This document shows, piece by piece, positions 17,585 to 26,044 of a stretch of 64,000 nt of DNA; position 1 is the first letter of the stretch; every line of letters starts with the position of its first letter. Made by a program: the position numbers and the translations under genes. The stretch lies in NCBI GenBank assembly GCA_963722555.1, contig CAVRNQ010000003.1, positions 372,001 to 436,000 of the forward strand, given 5' to 3'. Source of the stretch: Bog-366 sp963722555. GTDB lineage: Bacteria > Acidobacteriota > Terriglobia > UBA7540. Below the pieces are notes generated by a model that saw nothing but the letters and a program-made list of their open reading frames with translations, did no database searches and had not been told where the DNA came from.

Positions 17585-18889
17585 ATGAGTGCCCGCCTTC
17601 TGCTCGTCGCGACGCTTTGCGCCGCCCCCTGGGCTTACGGCGCCGTCCTGTCCTGGGGTTGGGGGGCCTTGACGGTGCTGGCTTTTCTGGCGCTGATTCT
17701 TTGGGCGCTGGCTTGCGCCCAGCGCGGCGTTCTCAAGATCGTGTGGTCCCCACTCTACTGGCCTTTTCTCGCCTTCCTCCTCCTGGCGGTCGTGCAGTTG
17801 GGGACTGGCTTGACTTACGACCGCGTGGCCACGCGGGAGTCGGTGGTGAAGATTTCGACCGACCTCGTGTTCTTCTTCCTGGCGGGCCAGCTTCTTAACG
17901 GGCACCCGGAGAACGGAAGAGCCTTGGGGCGGCTGGGGCTAATCTCGAGTTTACTGGCTTTTGCCTTGAGCGTTCTGGCGCTGGCGCAGTTCTTTACCTC
18001 CCCGCACTCTATTTATTGGCGGGTCACGCCCCCGGTGGGCTGGCCTTTCGGCCCCTACGTGAACCACAATCATTACGGGGGCTTGATGGAGATGCTCATC
18101 CCGATCTCCGCTGCCTACCTTCTGTCTCGACGCGGTGAGAGCGCCCTGCGCTGGGTGCTCCTGCTGCTTATGGCCGCGCCTCTGGTTTCGGTTTTGTTGT
18201 CAGCCTCCCGCGGAGCCATGGGAGTTCTACTCGTAGAAGGTCTCCTGCTGGGGTTCCTCGCCGTATGGAAAAGCCCCAAGGCAGCCCGCAGTGGAGCCCT
18301 CATCGGGGGCGTTGTTGTGGCGGGGCTAGCCTTTGCGATCTTTCTGTTGCTGAATTCGGGTCACCTGCCCGTCCGGATCACCTCGGTCCTCGAACCTGAC
18401 AAGTACCTCCGAGACGAGGTTACGGATCGAGTGGGTGTGGCTAAAACTGCCCTGCACATCACCTGGGCTCATCCCGGCATCGGCGTGGGAGTGGGCTGTT
18501 TTGAGTACGCCTTCCCTCAGTATGCGACCTTCTCCACCGATATGCATTGGACACACGTCCATAATGACTACCTGGAGGTGATGGCGGAGACCGGATTGCC
18601 GGGAGCGCTTGTCCTCCTGGCGGCCTTGCTGCTGTTCTTCCGATTGGGGTTCCGCCACCTGGAGGAGCGCCTCCGGCACGAATCGGGTTGGATCCAGGTC
18701 GGCGCTACCGTGGCGTGTGTGGGATTGCTCTGCCACAGTTGTTTGGATTTCAACCTGCGGATCGCGGCCAATGCGGCTTGGTTTGTGGTGTGTCTGGCCA
18801 TTGCCGTACACCCGCGTTCTGGGCAGGGGAACGTCCGGAAGATGGTTCGCGCTGCGAGCCCGGAACGAATCGGGGAATTCATTGTTTAG
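17585..18889 (+). CDS. O-antigen ligase/polymerase family membrane protein (Wzy/WaaL-like), copy 1
   Basis: About 434 residues from ATG 17585; the frame is open from TTG 17510, and the start is not certain. It has around ten to twelve hydrophobic helices. The family region is near residues 315-360: HPGIGVGVGCFEYAFPQY, then HVHNDYLEVMAETGLPGALVLLAAL, the conserved His/Asn/Glu motif of Wzy_C/WaaL proteins. It would either polymerise repeat units or ligate the polymer in the periplasm. A second member lies at 43759-45210, so one may be the polymerase and the other a ligase. Confidence 0.8.
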   Translation: MSARLLLVATLCAAPWAYGAVLSWGWGALTVLAFLALILWALACAQRGVLKIVWSPLYWPFLAFLLLAVVQLGTGLTYDRVATRESVVKISTDLVFFFLAGQLLNGHPENGRALGRLGLISSLLAFALSVLALAQFFTSPHSIYWRVTPPVGWPFGPYVNHNHYGGLMEMLIPISAAYLLSRRGESALRWVLLLLMAAPLVSVLLSASRGAMGVLLVEGLLLGFLAVWKSPKAARSGALIGGVVVAGLAFAIFLLLNSGHLPVRITSVLEPDKYLRDEVTDRVGVAKTALHITWAHPGIGVGVGCFEYAFPQYATFSTDMHWTHVHNDYLEVMAETGLPGALVLLAALLLFFRLGFRHLEERLRHESGWIQVGATVACVGLLCHSCLDFNLRIAANAAWFVVCLAIAVHPRSGQGNVRKMVRAASPERIGEFIV

Positions 18890-18922
18890 CGAGCCGCGCG
18901 GGCCCGCCGCGGCGGGTCTGAA

Positions 18923-19355
18923 CAGGCTGCGGAAAAACTCATAGGCGGTGTCCTTCTGAGCCCGTTCGCTGTCATCCTGAGCAGCAGCGACTGTCATCCT
19001 GAGCGAAGCAAAGGATCTGCATGGGTTTTCAGTAACCAAGGCAAATGCAGATCCTTCGTCCCGAAAGAACCGGGACTCAGGATGACAGCGTCAGCGATCG
19101 TGAATCTAAATGACTTACGCATCGAGTTTCTGCAGAGCGAAGCGAAGGATCTCGGTATTTCGCTCAGGGTAAACTGCGCGAAGAATCCCTGCATTCGTAG
19201 AATCAGGCAAATGCGGAGATCCTTCCTTCGTTTCACTCAGGACCGCCTGCGGCTCCTCAGGATGACAGTTTTGGCGGTTTTCCCGCAGCCTGTGAAGCCC
19301 CGCCCTTCCGGCAGCCCCCTAGAAGCGTTCTTGCGTGGTGAGAAATCCGCGCTAG
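18923..19355. repeat. Dispersed composite repeat, copy A
   Basis: Begins with CAGGCTGCGGAAAAA (18923) and its inner unit ends with the complementary TTTCCCGCAGCCTG at 19292. The interior is filled by inverted and direct copies of GTCATCCTGAGC and AAGGATCTGCAT words. It continues to TGGTGAGAAATCCGCG at 19336-19351, followed by CTAG, which matches the terminal repeat of the IS1380 element at 59720. It fills the gap between the first Wzy/WaaL-like gene and rmlA. It is close to the reverse complement of copy F. Confidence 0.8.
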
Positions 19356-19373
19356 AGCAAAGAGAGGTGTGAG

Positions 19374-20099
19374 TTGAAAGGTGTGATCCTGGCAGGGGGG
19401 ACAGGTTCGCGGCTCTATCCGCTGACCAAAGTCACCAACAAGCACTTGTTGCCCGTCTACAAAGCCCCGATGATCTACTATCCTCTCTGGACACTTGTGC
19501 ATGCGGGGATTCAGCAGATCCTCATCGTCACGGGTGGGCGCAACGCCGGAGACTTTCTGCGGCTGCTCAGTAACGGCAAGGAATTTGGCCTGAAGCATTT
19601 GGACTACACCTATCAGGAAGGGGAAGGCGGCATTGCGGATGCTCTCCGCCTGGCGGAAGACTTTGCGGAAGGCGAAAAGATTTGTGTAATCCTCGGTGAC
19701 AATATCCTGGAAGGAAGCATCAAACTGGCCGCCGGCAACTTTGAACGGCAACTCCAGGGAGCGCATATCCTCCTGAAGGAGGTCGCGAACCCGGAGCGGT
19801 TCGGAGTGCCGGTTTTTGAGGGAGGCCGCATCGTCCGCATCGAAGAAAAGCCCGCCCATCCGGCGAGCCGATTCGCGGTGACCGGGGTTTACTTTTATGA
19901 TTCCACGGTCTTCCAAAAGGCCAACCAGCTTAAACCTTCCCATCGGGGAGAACTGGAAATTACCGACGTCAATAACGCCTACTTGCAGGAAGGCAACTTA
20001 ACCTACAGCATCCTGGACGGCTGGTGGACCGACGCGGGCACCTTCGAGTCGTTGCGGTCGGCAACCAACCTGGTGGCGGATAGCTTGACAAAGGAATAG
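19374..20099 (+). CDS. rmlA: Glucose-1-phosphate thymidylyltransferase, short form
   Basis: A 241-residue protein from TTG 19374 with GAGAGG upstream. The nucleotidyltransferase signature is at the very start (GVILAGGTGSRLYPLTKVTNKHLLPVYKAPMIYYPL in segments), with VILGDNILEG and FGVPVFEGG...IEEKP further on, and GWWTDAGTFESL near the end. It makes dTDP-glucose from glucose-1-phosphate and dTTP, the first step of dTDP-L-rhamnose synthesis. It is about 45 residues shorter than the usual RmlA (about 290), as in the short subfamily. rmlB, rmlD and an rmlC-like gene follow. Confidence 0.88.
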   Translation: MKGVILAGGTGSRLYPLTKVTNKHLLPVYKAPMIYYPLWTLVHAGIQQILIVTGGRNAGDFLRLLSNGKEFGLKHLDYTYQEGEGGIADALRLAEDFAEGEKICVILGDNILEGSIKLAAGNFERQLQGAHILLKEVANPERFGVPVFEGGRIVRIEEKPAHPASRFAVTGVYFYDSTVFQKANQLKPSHRGELEITDVNNAYLQEGNLTYSILDGWWTDAGTFESLRSATNLVADSLTKE

Positions 20100-20152
20100 G
20101 CCCCGCGGGGTGGCGCAGACATCGTTTTGAAGCTGTGAAAGAATGACTGCCT

Positions 20153-20220
20153 TCACAGCAGAGGCGCAGAGAGAGGGCCTTTTGTTTTCAGACCTCTGCG
20201 CCTCCGCGACTCTGCGGTGA
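20153..20220. repeat. Short inverted-repeat element
   Basis: Starts TCACAGCAGAGGCGCAGAG and ends with the near complement (CTCTGCGCCTCCGCGACTCT, then GCGGTGA), separated by about 20 bp. It is a palindromic dispersed repeat of a type common in large bacterial genomes. A degenerate relative (TCTGTGGTCTCTGTGCGCTC) is seen near 29197-29225. Confidence 0.55.
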
Positions 20221-20267
20221 TGAGGTTTTCGCCAACAAGCAGTAACAGCACCGCGCGTGCGAAAGCG

Positions 20268-20430
20268 ACCCCTCACCCGTCCCGCGCCGGCTGGTGAAAG
20301 CGCCGGTCGCGGTCCACCCTCTCCCCAAGGGAGAGGGTTAGAGATCAAGAGGGGGAGAGGGATAGAAGTTGAATAACCAGCCCTCTCCCCTGGGGAGAGG
20401 GTGGCCGACGTAGGAGGCCGGGTGAGGGGT
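20268..20430. repeat. 163-bp dispersed repeat with perfect 12-bp inverted ends
   Basis: ACCCCTCACCCG at 20268-20279 is mirrored by CGGGTGAGGGGT at 20419-20430. Internally, two CCCTCTCCCC/GGGGAGAGGG hairpins face each other. Related material is at 57070-57175 and a half copy at 39652-39678. Confidence 0.65.
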
Positions 20431-20501
20431 CTCTTCGCGGGTGATGCATCCATAGCCCTGGAGGTATGCGTCATCCGCGACTTGGAAGGAACCGTGGTCT
20501 T

Positions 20502-20553
20502 GTAGGGCCGGGGCTTGACCCGGCCTCGGCCGCCCAAGGGGCGGCCCTACACA
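20502..20553. repeat. 52-bp palindromic repeat, intact copy
   Basis: GTAGGGCCGGGGCTTG at the left pairs with GGCGGCCCTAC at the right around a GGCCTCGGCC centre. A second copy of this repeat, interrupted by two nested insertions, lies at 59597-59620 plus 61437-61464. Confidence 0.6.
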
Positions 20554-20577
20554 CACGACGGAGACGGAGCGTTCCGA

Positions 20578-21627
20578 ATGAAGCTCGTGGTTACGGGAGG
20601 AGCAGGTTTCATCGGCTCGAACTTTGTTCGTCACGTTCTGGCCAAGCACCCCCAGTATTCCATCCTGAATCTGGATAAGCTGACCTATTCCGGGAACCTC
20701 CACACGCTCCAGGATGTTAAGGCGGATCCACGTCACACCTTTGTCCGTGGGGACATCTGCGATCGCCGCAAAGTCCAGGAAGTGCTCTCCGGGGGTGTCG
20801 AGGCGGTCGTGCATTTTGCGGCGGAATCGCACGTGGACCGCAGCATCCTGGACAGTGCGGCCTTTGTGAAGACCAACGTCCTCGGAACCCAGTGCTTGCT
20901 TGATGCCGCCCGCGCCGCCGGTGTGCGGCGCTTCGTTCTGGTGAGCACCGACGAGGTTTACGGAAGCGCCGCGCCGGGCGAGAAGTTCACAGAGGAGTCC
21001 CGCTTGGCGCCGAACAGCCCTTACGCGGCCAGCAAGGCCGGGGCGGACCTTGTGGCGCGCTCCTACTTCCGAACTTATCGATTCCCGGTTATCATCACAA
21101 GGTGCACCAACAATTACGGTCCCTACCAATACCCGGAGAAGTTCCTCCCCCTCATCATCACGCGGGCCATGCGCGGGGAGAGTATCCCCGTCTACGGGGA
21201 CGGGCAGCAGGTAAGAGATTGGATTTACGTTACGGACCACTGTGCGGCCTTGGATACCATCCTGCACCAGGGCCGGGAGGGCGAGATTTATAATCTGGGA
21301 GCGGGGAACGAATGGGCCAATGTGGAAATTGCCCGGCGCATCTTGCACTTGCTCGGCAAGCCCGAATCCCTGCTGACCTACGTCCAGGACCGGCCCGGCC
21401 ATGACCGCCGGTATGCCCTCGAGAGTGAGAAGGTGCAGAGGGAATTGGGCTGGGCCCCGGAAACGACCCTCGAGGCCGGGCTGAAGCAAACGGTCGATTG
21501 GTATCTGGCCAACGGCGACTGGATACGGCGAGTAGCGGCCCGCGGGTACCGCTCCTACTATCGCCGGCAGTATGACCGGAGGGATGCGACGCTGGCGGGG
21601 ATTCTCAAATCGGGAGGAAAGAAGTAG
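20578..21627 (+). CDS. rmlB: dTDP-glucose 4,6-dehydratase
   Basis: ATG 20578, with ggag upstream, gives 349 residues; the frame is open from 20515. The Rossmann motif TGGAGFIGSNFVRHVL is at the N-terminus. LDKLTYSGN is typical of RmlB, AESHVDRSI follows, and the catalytic region has STDEVYGS and SPYAASKAGADLVARSY (YxxxK). TRCTNNYGPYQYPEKFLPLII and GDGQQVRDWIYVTDHC are also hallmark strings. It converts dTDP-glucose to dTDP-4-keto-6-deoxyglucose in the cytoplasm. Its stop overlaps the start of rmlD by one base. Confidence 0.95.
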   Translation: MKLVVTGGAGFIGSNFVRHVLAKHPQYSILNLDKLTYSGNLHTLQDVKADPRHTFVRGDICDRRKVQEVLSGGVEAVVHFAAESHVDRSILDSAAFVKTNVLGTQCLLDAARAAGVRRFVLVSTDEVYGSAAPGEKFTEESRLAPNSPYAASKAGADLVARSYFRTYRFPVIITRCTNNYGPYQYPEKFLPLIITRAMRGESIPVYGDGQQVRDWIYVTDHCAALDTILHQGREGEIYNLGAGNEWANVEIARRILHLLGKPESLLTYVQDRPGHDRRYALESEKVQRELGWAPETTLEAGLKQTVDWYLANGDWIRRVAARGYRSYYRRQYDRRDATLAGILKSGGKK

Positions 21628-22541
21628 TGCGAATTCTGGTGACCGGCGCCAAGGGGATGCTCGGGTCGGCGCTGCTTCCCTGTCTCGAGCCCCAGCACCG
21701 GGTTCGAGGAGTGGATCTCGACGACTTTGACATCTCGAAGGAACCCGCGGTCGAGAAAGCTTTTCTCGAACTGCGGCCGGAATTGGTCTTTCATCTCGCT
21801 GCCTACACCGACGTTGACGGTTGCGAAGTGAACCCGCAAAAGGCCGAGGAGGTCAATGTTGCCGGCGCCAGGAATGTGGCCAGGGCGTGTGCGGAAATCG
21901 GCGCTGCTTTGCTCTATGTGAGCACCGATTACGTCTTTGATGGATCGCAGGATAGACCCTACCGGGAGGACGATTGCCCTCACCCGAGGAGCGCATACGG
22001 GCACTCGAAGTTGCGGGGCGAGCAGTTCGTCGAAGCGCTCGTGGCGCGGCACTGCATTGTCAGGACCTCCTGGCTGTATGGTCCGCAGGGCAAGAATTTT
22101 GTGGCGACCATCCTCAAGCTGGCGAGAGAGCGGGAAGAGTTGCAGGTGGTGAGCGACCAGCGCGGTTCACCCACCTACACGCGCCACCTGGCCGTGAAGC
22201 TCGAGCAGTTGTTACGGGCCAATGCATACGGGATCTATCACGTGACCGGGGCCGGCCACTGTAGTTGGTTTGAATTTGCCCAGGCCATCGTGAAAGCGGG
22301 AGGGTACAATCGGGTCCGGGTCGCCCCGATTACTTCCCAGGACTTGGGACGGCCGGCCCGGCGTCCCGCGAACTCCGTGTTGGAGAATCGGCGCTTGCTC
22401 CAGAGTGGTCTAGGTGCGCTCCCGCATTGGACGGAAGGCCTGGCCCAGTACGTCGAGGAAGGCCGTCGGTCGGGTGAGTTGGACCTTGAGGGAGCAGAGT
22501 CGAGGAAGGATTCGTTGCAGCCGGAAGGGGCAGGACGATGA
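21627..22541 (+). CDS. rmlD: dTDP-4-dehydrorhamnose reductase
   Basis: GTG 21627 overlaps the rmlB stop. The 304-residue protein has the NADPH motif TGAKGMLGSALL, the family string FHLAAYTDVDGCEVNPQKAEEVNVAGARN, STDYVFDGSQDRPYREDD, and YGHSKLRGEQ with the YxxxK pair. RTSWLYGPQGKNFV is also typical of RmlD. It performs the last step to dTDP-L-rhamnose. The C-terminal end overlaps the rmlC-like gene by 4 bp (ATGA), showing tight coupling. Confidence 0.93.
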   Translation: MRILVTGAKGMLGSALLPCLEPQHRVRGVDLDDFDISKEPAVEKAFLELRPELVFHLAAYTDVDGCEVNPQKAEEVNVAGARNVARACAEIGAALLYVSTDYVFDGSQDRPYREDDCPHPRSAYGHSKLRGEQFVEALVARHCIVRTSWLYGPQGKNFVATILKLAREREELQVVSDQRGSPTYTRHLAVKLEQLLRANAYGIYHVTGAGHCSWFEFAQAIVKAGGYNRVRVAPITSQDLGRPARRPANSVLENRRLLQSGLGALPHWTEGLAQYVEEGRRSGELDLEGAESRKDSLQPEGAGR

Positions 22542-23125
22542 CCTCGCAGGGTCCGAGATTGGTCGCCGAACGCGCGGGTGTGCGCCTGGTCATTCCCGCC
22601 CGCGCGCAGCCGGGCTGTGGCGACATCATCACGAACCCCCAATCGCCACAACTGATTCCGGGGGTCGAAGTGGAGGCGCTCACGCCATTCCCGGACGAGC
22701 GCGGCTGCTTCGCCGAACTCTTTCGGTTTGGGGAACCCGGGATCGCCCGGGATTTCCTTCCGGCTCAGGGCAGCCGGACTCAGGTCTCCTTCACGATTTC
22801 CTATCCGGGGGTCATCAAGGCGATTCATTACCACTTTGAGCAAACCGATCTTTGGGCTCCGCTGGGCGGAATGTTTCAGGTTTTTCTGGGCGACCTGCGG
22901 GAGTCCTCACCGACTTGGGGGAAACTGAATACACTGTTTGTGGGTGTTTTGCGCCCCTGGAAGTTGCGCATCCCGCCCGGCGTCGCGCATGGGTACAAGA
23001 TCGTGGGGACCGAGGCCGGCCTGCTGGTTTATGCCACCAACCGGTTCTACAACCCGGAAGACGAGGGCCGGATACCCTTTGATGATCCTGGCATTAACTA
23101 CGATTGGATGACCCGGCCAAGGTAA
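22538..23125 (+). CDS. rmlC: dTDP-4-dehydrorhamnose 3,5-epimerase family protein
   Basis: A 195-residue protein whose ATG overlaps the rmlD stop. The cupin core reads FPDERGCFAELFRF, then SFTISYPGVIKAIHYHFEQTDLWAPLGGMFQVFLGDLR and LRIPPGVAHGYKIVG. The HYHFEQTD stretch replaces the HxQ...K pattern of classical RmlC, and about 40 N-terminal residues are extra. Position strongly suggests 3,5-epimerisation in the rhamnose pathway, but the divergent active site means another cupin epimerase is possible. A second RmlC-like gene is at 31880. Confidence 0.8.
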   Translation: MTSQGPRLVAERAGVRLVIPARAQPGCGDIITNPQSPQLIPGVEVEALTPFPDERGCFAELFRFGEPGIARDFLPAQGSRTQVSFTISYPGVIKAIHYHFEQTDLWAPLGGMFQVFLGDLRESSPTWGKLNTLFVGVLRPWKLRIPPGVAHGYKIVGTEAGLLVYATNRFYNPEDEGRIPFDDPGINYDWMTRPR

Positions 23126-23135
23126 GCGCTATATG

Positions 23136-23149
23136 AGTTAATATTAACT
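23136..23149. promoter_or_regulatory. Perfect 14-bp AT-rich palindrome (possible operator)
   Basis: AGTTAATATTAACT is fully self-complementary and lies in the 84-bp gap before the flavoprotein gene, in otherwise GC-rich DNA. It could be a transcription-factor site. There is no independent evidence. Confidence 0.3.
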
Positions 23150-23209
23150 TATGTAATATGGGTACCTGGACAAGGTTCAAACCCTGAGTTTATCGAAGGA
23201 GGAAGCCGC

Positions 23210-24367
23210 TTGAGGGATGTGGTTGTTGTCGGCGCGGGTCCGGCGGGCATACACGCTGCGTTCTTATTGGCGCAGGCGGGGCTGGACGTCGTCCTCTGCG
23301 AGGCCCAGAGCCGGATTGGCGAGCGCGCCATCTGCTCCGGGGTCGTGGGCGACGAGGCTTTCGCGCGCTTCGACCTCCCCAAGCATCCTATTCTGGCGGA
23401 CGTGCGGTGCATTCAAGCAATTTCCCCGGGGGGAAGAACCCTCGAGCATTGTACCGATGCCCCGCTCGCCCAGGTGATCGACAAAGGTGAATTCAATCGG
23501 GCGCTGGCCGAGCGGGCGATCGCCGCGGGCGTGGATGTACAACTGGGCTGCTGGGTGAACTCGCTGGCCGTGGAAAAGCACTCCGTAACCGCCAATTCCC
23601 AATCGGCGGAGGCGGGGCCGGCGCGCTTGCGGGCCCAAGTGGCCATTATCACCACCGGGGTTAACGGCTCTCTGAGCCGGGCGCTGGGACTGGCGCGTCC
23701 CCGGCAATTCCTGCGGGCCTTGCAGACGGAATTGACTCTCCCTCCCAATGGCCACGGCACGGCAACTCGCGTGTATGTCGGCCAGGACGTTGCGCCGGGG
23801 GCTTTTGCGTGGGATATCCCCCTGGGCAACGGCAAGCGCCGGGTGGGGCTGATGACCGAGCAGAACCCGGAGCCCTGCTTCACGAAACTCCTCCAAAGAA
23901 TCGCGCCCCATACGGACTTGGCAACCTTACGGATTGATCGGAAACGGATTGCCCAAGCGCCGGTGGGTCGCGCGGTGGCGGAGCGGGTGGTGGCGGCGGG
24001 TGAAGCCGCCGGGCATATCAAGACCACCACGGGTGGCGGAATCTACTACGGCCTGCTTTCGGCAGAGTTGGTAGCCGACGTGGTGACCCGCGCCTTTCGG
24101 ACCAGTAGCTTTAGCTCCCGGACCCTGGGTGAGTTCGAACGTTACTGGAGATCGGCTTTTGGCAATGAGTTGATGGTGGGCTATTTTGCCCGAAAACTCG
24201 CGGGCCATTTTACCGATAGCCAGATCGACAGTTTATTCGAGGTAATTCGCGCCACCGACTTGCTGGTTCGTTTGAATGGCAGGCTGAAGTTTGATTGGCA
24301 CCATCGCGCCCTGCTCGCCACCTTGCGAGCCTTGCTGACTCTGCCGGGCGGGGTAGGAACCAGCTAA
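23210..24367 (+). CDS. FAD-dependent oxidoreductase of the geranylgeranyl reductase family
   Basis: TTG 23210, with GGAGG 8 bp upstream, gives 385 residues. The FAD motif VVVVGAGPAGIHAAFLLAQAG is at residues 3-23 in a GxGxxG fold. It is followed by RAICSGVVGDEA, which matches the cysteine-containing GGR motif. GAFAWDIPLGNGKRRVGLM resembles the GGR YxWxFP region, and GEAAGHIKTTTGGGIYYGLLSAE is the second FAD-binding motif. GGR enzymes reduce double bonds in polyprenyl chains. Lying between the rhamnose genes and the initiating transferase, it may act on the lipid carrier. That is an inference, since bacterial undecaprenyl carriers are not normally reduced. Confidence 0.75.
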   Translation: MRDVVVVGAGPAGIHAAFLLAQAGLDVVLCEAQSRIGERAICSGVVGDEAFARFDLPKHPILADVRCIQAISPGGRTLEHCTDAPLAQVIDKGEFNRALAERAIAAGVDVQLGCWVNSLAVEKHSVTANSQSAEAGPARLRAQVAIITTGVNGSLSRALGLARPRQFLRALQTELTLPPNGHGTATRVYVGQDVAPGAFAWDIPLGNGKRRVGLMTEQNPEPCFTKLLQRIAPHTDLATLRIDRKRIAQAPVGRAVAERVVAAGEAAGHIKTTTGGGIYYGLLSAELVADVVTRAFRTSSFSSRTLGEFERYWRSAFGNELMVGYFARKLAGHFTDSQIDSLFEVIRATDLLVRLNGRLKFDWHHRALLATLRALLTLPGGVGTS

Positions 24368-24458
24368 AGGCTCGGAGCCTGGAGTCGGCAGGCCCTTGTA
24401 ACTATACAGAGCGAAATAGATTGTAGCGGCGCTCTATGAGCGCTGGGTCGTCTCTCGA

Positions 24459-25130
24459 ATGCTTAAGCGCTTCTTCGACATTTCGCTCGCGGGGCTGGGA
24501 CTGATTCTGTCCTCCCCGCTCTGGGCCCTGATTGCGGCGGCCATCAAGCTGGAGGACGGGGGTCCCATCTTCTACGGGCAACCGCGGGTGGGGAAGAACT
24601 GCCGGGAATTCCAGAGCGTCAAGTTCCGTTCGATGGTGGCTGACTCGGATGCCAAATGGGGGGCGGTTCCCGCCCAGGAAGGCGATCCGCGTATTACCCG
24701 GGTGGGCCGGGTGCTGCGCGCCACGGCCATGGACGAGCTACCGCAACTCTGGAACATCTTCCGCGGCGACATGAGCTTCGTGGGGCCGCGGCCGGAATGG
24801 ACCGAGCTGGTCAAGAAGTTTCGTCAGGAGATTCCGGGTTTCGACCGGCGCCACGCGGTCACGCCGGGACTGACGGGGATAGCTCAGATATACGGCCACA
24901 GCGAGTTGCCGCGCCGCCAGAAGCTTCGCTACGATCTCGTGTACATCAAGAAGCAGAGCTTCTGGCTGGATATGCGATTGGTCTTGGTTTCCTTCCTGGT
25001 GACCTTAACAGGCAAATGGGAAGATCGCTCCGCCAAGCTGCCCCGAATGCTGGGAGGCCGGCGCGCCTACCGGGCGCCTCAGTCGCTGGCTTCCAAAGAC
25101 TCCTGTGGGGCCCCCGTAACCCGGAGCTAG
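24459..25130 (+). CDS. Undecaprenyl-phosphate sugar-1-phosphate transferase (initiating enzyme, WbaP/PglC-type)
   Basis: A 223-residue protein from ATG 24459. It begins with LKRFFDISLAGLGLILSSPLWALIAAAIKLEDGGPIFY, the re-entrant helix and first family block. KFRSMVADSDAKWG, DELPQLWNIFRGDMSFVGPRPEW and TPGLTGIAQIYG complete the bacterial sugar transferase domain. It lacks the N-terminal four-helix domain of long WbaP forms. It moves a sugar-1-phosphate onto undecaprenyl phosphate, starting repeat-unit synthesis on the inner face of the membrane. The glycosyltransferase that adds the next sugar may be the following gene. Confidence 0.9.
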   Translation: MLKRFFDISLAGLGLILSSPLWALIAAAIKLEDGGPIFYGQPRVGKNCREFQSVKFRSMVADSDAKWGAVPAQEGDPRITRVGRVLRATAMDELPQLWNIFRGDMSFVGPRPEWTELVKKFRQEIPGFDRRHAVTPGLTGIAQIYGHSELPRRQKLRYDLVYIKKQSFWLDMRLVLVSFLVTLTGKWEDRSAKLPRMLGGRRAYRAPQSLASKDSCGAPVTRS

Positions 25131-25181
25131 CTTCCCATCAAAGGGCTTCCCGTTGTATCATCCCGGCGGCACTGATTTTAC

Positions 25182-25976
25182 ATGGAAGCGCATCCCTCAA
25201 CTCGAGCTTTGGGTCAGCCCCCCTGCGCAGAGGTTCTCGGCGCGCCCGTCCATGTTGTTGATATCCATCACGTTCTGCGAATAATGGAGCAGTGGATCCG
25301 GGAACGTGACCGGCCCCACTGGATCGCTGTAACGGGGTCCCATGGTGCGCTGGAGGCGCACAAGCGCCCGGATTTCAGGTCGGTTCTGCATTCGGCGGAT
25401 CTATCGGTTCCGGACGGTATGTGGGCGGCGCGGGTGGCAGCTAAGAAATTGTCCTGCGCCACCCGGCAAGTTCGCGGGGCGGACTTATTGGCGGCCTTCT
25501 GCGAGCTGGCCAGCTCCAAGGGCTACACGAACTATTTCTACGGAGATACCGAGGAAACCCTCGCCTTGGCCAGTGACCGCCTCCAAAAAAAATATCCGGG
25601 GTTGCAGATTGTCGGCGCCTACTCTCCGCCCTTTCGCGATCTCACTCCCGACGAAGACGCGCAAATCGTTGGAAAAATTAATCGAACCAACCCGGATGTG
25701 CTTTGGGTGGCGCTGGGCCTTCCCAAGCAGGAGAAATGGATTTTTGCCCACCGCGAGCGCTTGCGAGCGCCTGTCATTGTGGCGATCGGCGCAGCGATCA
25801 AGTTTCATAGCGGCAAAGTCCAGCCGGCGCCCCGCTGGGCCAGCCAATCCGGCTTGGAATGGTTTTGGCGCCTGCTGCACGAACCCCGCCAAGTCTGGAA
25901 GCGCGCCTTGGTTTATGGGCCCCAGTTTGCGGCGCTTTCCCTGTGGGAGTTGGCGAGACGTAGGAAGTCTAAATGA
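25182..25976 (+). CDS. WecG/TagA/CpsF family glycosyltransferase
   Basis: A 264-residue protein from ATG 25182. Family strings are VTGSHGALEAHKRPDF, LSVPDGMWAARVAAKKL, VRGADLLAAFCELA, NYFYGDTEETLALASDRL, LWVALGLPKQEKWIFAHRERL and IVAIGAAIKFHSGKVQPAPRWASQSGLEWFWRLLHEPRQVWKRALVYGP in several blocks. These enzymes add the second sugar to a lipid-linked intermediate. It follows the initiating transferase by 51 bp and fits that role. Confidence 0.9.
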   Translation: MEAHPSTRALGQPPCAEVLGAPVHVVDIHHVLRIMEQWIRERDRPHWIAVTGSHGALEAHKRPDFRSVLHSADLSVPDGMWAARVAAKKLSCATRQVRGADLLAAFCELASSKGYTNYFYGDTEETLALASDRLQKKYPGLQIVGAYSPPFRDLTPDEDAQIVGKINRTNPDVLWVALGLPKQEKWIFAHRERLRAPVIVAIGAAIKFHSGKVQPAPRWASQSGLEWFWRLLHEPRQVWKRALVYGPQFAALSLWELARRRKSK

Positions 25977-26044
25977 GAGGGCGGGAAGCGAATTGAATCT
26001 TCGCCCAGCCAAATCCGTCGAGAGAAGTCCGGGTTCGTGAGGGT

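Noticed and set aside
24368..24458. Hairpin near the sugar transferase considered as tRNA or attenuator
   Set aside because: GCTCTATGAGC is only a short palindrome; no cloverleaf or U-tract is present.
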